64,000 nucleotides of DNA from Aspergillus flavus (Eukaryota > Ascomycota > Eurotiomycetes > Eurotiales > Aspergillaceae). Position 1 is the first letter of the stretch. Every line of letters begins with the position of its first letter. Under the pieces are notes generated by a model. It was not told where the DNA came from. It searched no databases and saw nothing but the letters and a program-made list of their open reading frames with translations. Position numbers and translations under genes: made by a program. Where the stretch lies: contig NC_092408.1 in assembly GCF_009017415.1 (NCBI RefSeq), forward strand, positions 4,154,001-4,218,000, in the 5' to 3' direction. Of this stretch, positions 56,816-64,000 are shown piece after piece.

Positions 56816-58174
56816 TTAATTCACATAAATTCTATCGTGCAGGCTCCGAGGGTTGTCCACCCCAGCAGTGAAGTCATCAATCCATGCACGTATACGCCGG
56901 GCAAGAAACTCATTATCACAATTTTGCACTGCAAGGTCGAAATCTCTCTGAGGCTGACTCTTGTGGAAAACCTCCACCCATTCCGGTTCCAGGCTTTTCA
57001 TTCTATCAAGAAACACATCACGGAGGAGAGTGACCTCATAGTCCCATAGGTGTTCCCAGTAGAGATCGCAGGGTTCTCCGTTCGCTTCAAGTTTATATCG
57101 TCCTAGATCAGGCTCGAGGTGGCGCGGTCGCCCTTGCAAGAATGCAGGGTAATTGCAGGCATTCCATAAAGGGAGTGCTGAAACACATTCCCAGTCTAAA
57201 ATAGCTGCTAGCTCTCCGTTATCATGGACAAGAATATTTCGGCTAGACAGGTCGTCATGGACCAGGATTGAGGGCTCCGGGCTGTCTCCATTTAGTGGAA
57301 AGATAGAGGGGAGCAGGGTCTTCAGTTTTCCGATGATTTCCAATGTTCTTGTTGCATCATCTGCATCAGCTTCATCGTCGCTGTCAAGATCGCCAGATGG
57401 TAAATTGTCTAGCGTCGACTGACAGTCTTTCTCGCTGAGAGAAAGACGTGACGTAATCCAGTCGCTACTAGACATAAATGGTCCTCGATGAACATCCTGA
57501 AGGATATGCGACCCCCAAAAAAAGTGCATAGAAACAATTCTACCCACATCTGATAATGCTGCAGGCATAGGTTCCTTTTCCGATCGAGATGATTTCTTAG
57601 AATATGATGGGTTTCCAGCAGGCCAGGTCGCCTCAGGCAGTCCGGAATCCTTGAGAATAGATGGTGAAGTGTAGAGATTTCCAATTCCCTGAAGTTGGTT
57701 CCGAAAAAGGCAACTAGAGTAGGCCGCAAATTCTCCAACCAAACTTGTTTTTGCAGAAAACGATAGAGAGCGCCACAGCTCCTTCAAGGGTCTTCCAGGC
57801 ATTTTGGTCATAATGATCCATTCAAATCCGATAGGATTTTCCCGGGAAGATTGATAAGTGATGATTCGGGGAACAGGGATATTTGCGGTACGGGATATCC
57901 AGTTCACTGTTGACACTTCACTCATAGTTTTATAGTACGGATCAACAGGCAACGAGACTCGCATAACAAAGACCTCATTATCTATTTTCACGTCATAGAT
58001 TTTGTTCAAAGCGCCCTGGGCGAGGAAGGTCACCTGGACTGTGCTCGATGGTAGTAGCGACTGTATTGTCTGCTCAATGACTTGAAGATCGGGCTCCGCC
58101 GTCCACCGGGGTTCAAGATTGAAGAGTCTTTGAACCCAGGCAAGGCCCGGCTGCTGTACCTCCAGGGATTTCAT
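56816..58174 (-). CDS. aminoglycoside-phosphotransferase-fold (APH) protein, 452 aa
   Basis: A single exon from ATG 58174 to TAA 56816. The N-lobe shows FLAQGALNKIYDVKIDNEVF and VMRVSL (nucleotide loop and Lys/Arg strand position), and VNWISRTANIPVPRIITY. The C-lobe has the Brenner-type motif VHDDLSSRNILVHDNG (catalytic Asp) and the metal-site strand AAILDWECVSALPLW. Proteins like this, 400-500 residues long with an APH (PF01636-type) core, are abundant in ascomycetes and probably phosphorylate small molecules; no substrate is established. An acidic insertion (DLDSDDEADADDATR) is variable in the family. The gene appears intact. Confidence 0.85.
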   Translation of the reverse strand: MKSLEVQQPGLAWVQRLFNLEPRWTAEPDLQVIEQTIQSLLPSSTVQVTFLAQGALNKIYDVKIDNEVFVMRVSLPVDPYYKTMSEVSTVNWISRTANIPVPRIITYQSSRENPIGFEWIIMTKMPGRPLKELWRSLSFSAKTSLVGEFAAYSSCLFRNQLQGIGNLYTSPSILKDSGLPEATWPAGNPSYSKKSSRSEKEPMPAALSDVGRIVSMHFFWGSHILQDVHRGPFMSSSDWITSRLSLSEKDCQSTLDNLPSGDLDSDDEADADDATRTLEIIGKLKTLLPSIFPLNGDSPEPSILVHDDLSSRNILVHDNGELAAILDWECVSALPLWNACNYPAFLQGRPRHLEPDLGRYKLEANGEPCDLYWEHLWDYEVTLLRDVFLDRMKSLEPEWVEVFHKSQPQRDFDLAVQNCDNEFLARRIRAWIDDFTAGVDNPRSLHDRIYVN

Positions 58175-59097
58175 ATCCGCCGTGGATTTCCGTGTTAAGA
58201 TTCTATGGTTTGAACTTCAATTTGAGGGGGGAAACAGAATATCCGTAAAGGTCTAAAGAAACGCGCTAAAGGACATGTGAGCTGGGTCGATTTAGGCTCT
58301 CTAACTTAACCTCTAGCCCGTTTCCCAATCTTCACCTATATAAGCTTAGTCCGACTGACTAAGCAAGAACATTACCTTCGGGTCCAGAAGTAGATTGAAG
58401 AAATAGTTAATATTTTGCCTCAGATATTCCCCTTCATCGAAATTAGTAGATGTTTCTAGATCGTGATCAGACTAGCCCTAAATGTGGAGGAGAGGTGTAG
58501 TCAATCCCGGGGAGTTAAGCTGACGCACGCTACGGCAAGCCAGTCCGCAATCTCCGCATTTATTTATTTTCCTCGAGCTTCTCAGCGAGATACTGCTTGT
58601 TCTTTACTACTCAGCTAACTACTCTAATTAATAAGTACTAGTCCTAAATCCGGATTAATTCATTAGTTTGCAGTTAATATATTGTCCAAAAAATACCATG
58701 ATAGAACCGAAAGTGATCTTTTGTTTGACAAGTGGGGCGGTAATTCGTACATCCGCACGTGCGCGAGGCAGAGCTGAAAATTTACTATGATCAATAAATT
58801 GGCCGTGCAAATGGTTTAGTTCGAGGATACTTCAAAGGAAACTATAGGAGTTTATACAGGGACGAAGCAGGATCTGTCTCGGGAGTCGCTGACAGCAATG
58901 CCATTTGCTAAGAGAAATTGCTGGACTAGTAAAGATGACTCAAACGGCCCACAACGGCCAAGAAAGACTTCCACCAACACTGTTGACGGGTCAAGAGCCT
59001 GATCGCGTGTTACTTGCGCATTGTACGTTATCCCCTGTTCCAGTCTTTCCGCTCCGCTGGCTTCGCTCCGTTACAATGTACAGAACAATGTAGAGAG
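58175..59097. other. no supported gene
   Basis: Contains the phosphotransferase promoter and possibly unrecognisable 5' remains of the P450 pseudogene. Confidence 0.4.
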
Positions 59098-60161
59098 AAT
59101 GAGAGAGGACGAAAAAAAGCTCGTGGAGTTGATTAGATGAGGCCGTTCTGTCGCGCATGATTATCGACGTGGCAAGAAGCTGCACGAAGATTTAGTCGAG
59201 ACATACGGTGGGATTATCAAGGACACGGAGAGGGAAATGAAGGAAGGAAAGAAGGTGGTGCTGGACTGCCTAGCAAAGACAATGGTCGAAATGCGCGACA
59301 AAGAAGACTTGGATGACCCGGATATGGCAATCCTTGCCTCCACTTTCATGATCGGCGGCGCCGAGACAGTATCTTACTGCCATAGATTCCTGTCTCATTT
59401 CCATCGTTGACATTTCTTCAGACCGCCGCCATTATGCAGTGGTTCTCTGCTCTGATCCCTGTCTATCCTGAAATCCAGAACCAGCCCAGGAAGAACTCGA
59501 TCTTGTTGTTGGACGTGACCATCTCCCTGGTATCGAAGATGAACAAAATCTGCCTTACTGCCATGCTATCATTAAAGAGGTCGAGAGAGTTCACAATTCA
59601 TTCTGGTTGGGTACGCCTCATGTGGCTAGTGAGGACTGCGTCTACCGTGAAAAGTATATTCCCAAGGAAACTGTTGTTGTTCTCAATACCTGGACCATGC
59701 ACTATGATCCAACACGTCACTCTAACCCTGAGACTTTCGACGTATGTTTTATTTGAGCCTAGCCTCGAGGAACCTCCTTTGCTAACATTTGAACAAAGCC
59801 GGACCGGTACATTAACGATCCCTTGACATCTGCCGAGAGTGCCAATGTCGCCAACCCTATGGAGCGAGACCACTGGATGTTCGGTGCCGGGTAAGTCCCT
59901 TATCTACTGTTAACTTTTGAGACTAAAAAGCTCATCACTTTCAGTCGCCGTATTTGCCCTGGAATGCTTGTTGCGGGGCGAGAGATTTGGCTCAGTATCT
60001 CGCGTATGCTCTGGGCATTTGACATGTACGAGATTCCAGATGAGCCCATTGACCTGAAGTAATACGATGGCCTCTCTGGACATTCTCCAATGCCCTTCCG
60101 TATTGGATTGAAGCCTCGACATGAAAACGTTGCAAAGGTTCTGCAGGGAATTGAGATCTGA
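59098..60161 (+). pseudogene. cytochrome P450, truncated and degenerate
   Basis: The 3' half of a microsomal P450 can be read. It starts REDEKKLVELIR, then an in-frame TGA, DYRRGKKLHEDLVETYGGII and onward, and the I-helix ILASTFMIGGAETVS. A frameshift follows, then EEELD-like text, CHAIIKEVERVHNSFWLGTP (K-helix ExxR region), VVVLNTWTMHYDPTRHSNPE, a 5'-GTATGT intron, PDRYINDPLTSAES, DHWMFGAG, another intron (GTAAGT...TTCAG), and RRICPGMLVAGREIW with the haem-ligand Cys. It ends after an in-frame TAA in DLK-stop-YDGLSGHSPMPFRIGL at TGA 60159-60161. The N-terminal half, including the membrane anchor, is absent. Two stops and at least one frameshift make it non-functional. Confidence 0.8.
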
Positions 60162-60560
60162 GGCATGTGCTATATCACGAAGAAAAGGCTCACTTAGAAG
60201 CTAGGCTGATAGCAAAAAGGAACGACAGACTATAAAAATATGGTATAGTTGACTTGCGGCATACAGATATTAATATGAACAGACGCCTCCCAGACATGTC
60301 TTCCTGTTATGAAACCTCAATCAGTAACCTCGAACCATATATTCTAAGCCCATATGTAGAAGATCGCCGTCTTATACGACAACAATCCAGTACGTATTTA
60401 GCTGGGCTCCAGCCCTTTAATGAAATTAAAGCGTGGGTATTGCTGTCCCTCACAAATCGCGATCATACTTGGCTTCCGCGATTCTCAGCAAGTGACAAAA
60501 ATGGGCATCAATAATTTATTCAAAAATAAATGTTGATGAGTCTGGTCACTCGTAAATCCC
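60162..60560. other. convergent 3' spacer
   Basis: Between the P450 pseudogene and the NmrA-like gene; an 86-codon plus frame here has no recognisable content. Confidence 0.5.
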
Positions 60561-61756
60561 TCAGCTCGGGGATTTCCAATACCGTGTCAAAAACTCGCCC
60601 AATGTGGTAAGCTTGAGATCCGGAAGTAGCTTGTTCCATTCATCAGAAACATCCCATGCTCCTTGTAGGCCCCCCTTCATTATTTCTGCGATCACTTGCT
60701 CCGAGAATACTGCCCAATCCATGTCAAAGTTCAGGTGTGGAAACTCTGGAAGCATAGGGGTCCAGGATGTTGCCAACTTTCCCGCCTCGAGATTCTCTTT
60801 GGAAACCCGCTCGATGACAAAAGGTCCTAAGAGGAGTTAATATTGCTCTCCCAAGTGTTGACATGGCGTCCTACCTCTGATGGACTCTGCGATGCGTATG
60901 ATTTCGGAGCTTGTTGTTGATGACCCAGTAATACCACCGACCTCTGGCCACTCATCTTCAAAACCAAGCGCCTCATCCACAACCCTTGCCAAGTCCTGAA
61001 TAGTGGTCAATGTGAGCCGGTAGTCACTGTCAGCTGGAACAATCGCCCGCCGGTTTGCAACATCCCACATGTTTGTGTAAATGGCATGATGGGTGGTCGA
61101 AGGTATGGGAGAGCTGAGGTAGTTCATGAAAAGGCCTGGCTGGAATAGGCAGTATTCAATAACCTGGCCATCATCGTTAGTTGCCAGCGTCTACAGCTCG
61201 AAATGACGCCTTGCCTTTTTCTCCCGATTCACGTTCTGGAGGTACGCGTGGACAATATCTTTGTCGGCGTACTGGAAAATACCCGCATTGCAGCGCCTAG
61301 ATAAATCAGCACATGCCGGCCGATCTTCCGATGTAACTCACGCGGCCCATTCGTTGGGTGCAAAGCGTCTAACCCCAGCTTCGATGCAGCAGTCAATTAA
61401 GCTCATCTGCAAGGATGTGTCCCAAATGAAGCACAGGACGGTGTGGATACGCTTCAAGTTCTTCTTCAGATCTTCTTTGTTGTTGTAATCGACCTGTACG
61501 AACTGGACACCTTTCATGGAGTGCTTGGTAGGATCCTAAGTTTATTACCACGGAGTTGTCCTTGTTGGAAGATGGTAAGCGGATATCGACGAACCGAACG
61601 TGTGAACACAACGATCTCATGTTTGCCGGATTCACCCAGAATAGAGACGATTTCCTTTGACACATCTTATGGCCATTGTTGTTAGAACATGAACGATCTG
61701 TATCCAGATGGGGATGGCATACTTCCTGTGCCCCCTGCCACTGCAACACGGACCAT
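60561..61756 (-). CDS. NmrA-like / isoflavone-reductase-like NAD(P)-binding protein, 311 aa, six exons
   Basis: Exons 61756-61723, 61665-61595, 61535-61342, 61296-61215, 61163-60875 and 60826-60561 join to 312 codons. The product starts MVRVAVAGGTGNVSKEIVSI, a Rossmann GGTGNV dinucleotide loop at residues 8-13. Then come HEIVVFTRS, VQFVQVDYNNKEDLKKNLKR, VLCFIWDTS, CIEAGVRRFAPNEWA, QYADKDIVHAYL, EYCLFQPGLFMNYL and TLTTIQDLARVVDEALG. Length and order fit the atypical short-chain dehydrogenase/NmrA family of fungi (about 310 residues), which includes both reductases and redox-sensing regulators; I cannot tell which. Intron 4 (61214-61164) uses a GC donor (AAG|GCAAGG) with a CTAAC branch site and CAG acceptor; without it an in-frame TAG interrupts the protein. 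All other introns are GT-AG, 46-63 nt. Confidence 0.82.
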
Positions 61757-62727
61757 TTCTTCACCAAACCTGAATCCAGCAAGTCGTATGAAGACGCAAT
61801 TGAGTGAAGTCTACGGGCGAAAAAGAACTGTTTATAAGTCAAGAGAGGCTGTCTAAGAGATACCTCACTAATCTCGGAAGCGGATAGGCTTCGTTCCGGA
61901 CGCATCCCAGTTTCCGTGCAAAACGGGGTCGGCTTCGGAAGCGACTCCTTGCCGTATGACTGTTGGTGGAGAGGGCTCCGCGAGGGGCGGCGGGGGAGCG
62001 TGTTGGTTCTTCACACCTAACAGGATCACCCTAACCTGGCTACTGTCGGCCAACTCGGCAAATTCTCCTCTGGTTGGGAAATACTGTATTGGACATCAGA
62101 TCAGATATGGCGGCCTGCTATAATGATGCAACGTCAGTTGTCCTATACAAACAATGATAAGATGAGAGAATCTGTGTGTGGAGCACCCTGCGACTATATC
62201 GAAAAATCAGAGACCCAGAGGGGGTCGACAGCCGAGCCCCTAAATGTCTAGTGAGACCTCACATCATATAGTAGCCGAGTAATATATTAATGAAGCCAAT
62301 GCCTATGCCACGTCTTGAGGCATATTAGCGCATTTCTGAGATTTGGATGATCAATCCCTCACTGCGCTGTATTCTCCCAACCAATAGTTCAGACTTCCCA
62401 CAAATTCCCTAGGTCTCAGTTATAATAATAGTCGAGTATTTCATGAATTTCCTAGGCAATAACTCTGAACTTTATTTACTCAGGCCTGAAACATTAACAC
62501 GGAACCGGTTCTTGTATTTTGTATATCTACTAAGAGCGATCAAACGTCCAGAGGAAACGAAAAAGGGAGATATGCAGGAAAGCTACAAATTCGTTTCTTA
62601 ACCTCCATGCTTTCATCCATACATCTTCAACCCAAGAGAGTTCCAAGGCGATCAAGCCGTAAGAGTTTAGGCTAACTGATTTTGATGGGCCTGTTGCTAT
62701 AATTCACCCATTGCCGGTTGAGATGCC
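61757..62727. other. no supported gene
   Basis: Promoter of the NmrA-like gene and 3' flank of the GFA gene. Frames at 61868-62053 have no recognisable content. Confidence 0.5.
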
Positions 62728-63322
62728 TCACGGCTTGATCATCCCTGTAACCTGGTTTGCGCCCTCAATTGGCTTCAAATAAGCCACACGTCTTTCAATG
62801 AAAGCCTCAGCGTCGATATTTCCGGTGCTCAAGTTCGCTGAATCCCCATCCAGTGACCCAGCTTTGATAGACATCATCTCCGGCATCGAATCCGGTTGAC
62901 CATAGAGGGATGATCCGCAATCGCCGCAGAAGAAGGTATTGTAAGTAGATCCAGAGTCCGCAGTATACTTTCCAGACTTAGGCGTCCCTTCTTGAAGTCA
63001 GGAGTGGAATAATGGTGCTATCACCAAGGGGGGGACCTACCACTCAGGATCTTGAAGGATGATCTTGGAATAATGAAGTTGGTGGTGAATGCCGAACCAC
63101 TGAACTGCCGCTCCGTTAGAACTTGATCGAAAGAATAGATTGAGAGGATGTAAAAGGGATATTCCTACTTTCTGGCAATGCAGACAATGACACACTGCCT
63201 TCACAGCAGGTTCAGCTGATAGACCAAACATTTAGCATTCCCTAATATAGACTCTGGGAAATATTCCTACCATCAGCCTCATATTTGATAAGTCCACACA
63301 TGCAGCTCCCGGTGAGGACCAT
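62728..63322 (-). CDS. GFA-domain (glutathione-dependent formaldehyde-activating-like) protein, 141 aa, four exons
   Basis: Exons 63322-63271, 63215-63169, 63104-63041 and 62990-62728 join to 142 codons. The protein reads MVLTGSCMCGLIKYEAD, AVCHCLHCQKFSGSAFTTNF with IIP after it, then YNTFFCGDCGSSLYGQPDSM, KAGSLDGDS and AEAFIERRVAYL. The zinc-ligand pairs CMCG, CHCLHC and CGDC are complete, and the SGSAFTTN segment after the second pair is typical. GFA/CENP-V proteins bind zinc; some bind glutathione, but most fungal members have no proven reaction. Exon 2 to 3 joining restores the motif CQK|FSGSAF, which supports the model. The length is normal for the family. Confidence 0.85.
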
Positions 63323-64000
63323 TTTGAAGTTGAGTGATATTTAACTGGAAGTATGAACTCAAGACGGATTATAGATTTGAATCCATAGCAAGATTATCGT
63401 GCACCTTCATATAGGTCTTGTTTTTTATCCCTCGCATTAGAAAGCGATCACAAATGCTCCGCATGGAGGCAATGGTTGTGGCGACTCCTTCGGCGAATGC
63501 TCATCGGAGAAGGTTTCAAGAGTGGTTCAGATGGCAATCACGGGGAATTTACAGTCGGTCTGGGCTGAATACTTGCATGGCGCCGTCTTTAATCAGTGTG
63601 ACGAAGATGATTTCGGTTCAATCGTCGGCGTTTGATCCGTCGGTGGAGTCCAAGTAGATCAACTGGCAGGTCAGAACGATCCACCCCGGATTGGTCAGAA
63701 TTACGAATGCGCCGTTCAGGACTCCTCGAATTATTCTTCGATGAACCTTCCCAACTGTGATTCTGGACTCCTCCATCGTATATCCCGACCAGTCTCAAGG
63801 TTTGCCTGACCAATATTTCGGTGTTTGTTTGCCTGATGACAAATGCCGATTGAAGGTTGTATGACGTCATGCCTTAGAGATTTTGAAGTCGATCAGCCTC
63901 TCTATATTCGCTTCACAGTATAAAAAAGGCCGAGATTCCTATGTCGAATTATCTGTAACAGCTACTGCAACACTTATCACCAGACTTCACAAGACCGAAA
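63323..64000. other. no supported gene; possible rightward promoter at the end
   Basis: No convincing coding sequence. TATAAAAAA at 63919-63927 with pyrimidine-rich sequence downstream (63928-63990) could be the promoter of a plus-strand gene starting beyond the window. Confidence 0.35.

Overview
The window is nuclear DNA of a filamentous ascomycete, most likely an Aspergillus/Penicillium-like Eurotiomycete. The evidence is protein genes split by 50-85 nt GT-AG introns, two eukaryotic tRNA genes, pogo-type transposon remains, F-box and ankyrin proteins, and a secreted GH75 chitosanase and PL20 glucuronan lyase. It reads as an accessory or subtelomere-like region: intact genes alternate with pseudogenes and long AT-rich or empty stretches. 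All exon boundaries given here were worked out by eye from reading frame, splice sites and family motifs.

Left part (1-10 kb). A truncated PTH11/rhodopsin-like exon sits at the edge. The most unusual locus follows at 2205-4909: two divergent, intronless, bacterial-type genes, ispE on the minus strand and an ispD-ispF fusion on the plus strand. Together they encode the three consecutive middle steps of the MEP (non-mevalonate) isoprenoid pathway, which fungi normally lack. All catalytic motifs are present and there is no frameshift, but four in-frame stops interrupt the frames. Each stop is one C-to-T change away from a Gln or Arg codon. Next come a pogo-like transposase that has lost its DDE domain, a GC-rich frameshifted ankyrin pseudogene and a MITE.

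Middle (10-33.6 kb). This part holds a polytopic membrane protein of unknown role, a cellobiose-dehydrogenase-like secreted GMC flavoprotein, an acetoacetate-decarboxylase-like protein and a diverged dispersed repeat pair. An AT-rich gene desert (23.2-28.1 kb) is followed by three consecutive gene fragments (glycosidase C-terminus, F-box/ankyrin, DHA2 MFS), an intact siderophore-type MFS transporter and a tRNA-Gly.

Carbohydrate locus (34.3-41.6 kb). A PL20 lyase and a GH75 chitosanase are divergently transcribed. Both carry the same C-terminal six-cysteine module, with one module per exon and phase-1 introns at identical positions. An OPT-family oligopeptide transporter follows.

Right part (43-64 kb). 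After a tRNA-Thr there is a HeLo-like/pseudokinase protein convergent with a Ser/Thr kinase-TPR protein. Beyond these lie two F-box proteins, a second copy of the MITE, a small orphan ORF, an APH-fold phosphotransferase-like protein, a P450 pseudogene, an NmrA-like protein with a probable GC-AG intron, and a GFA-domain protein.
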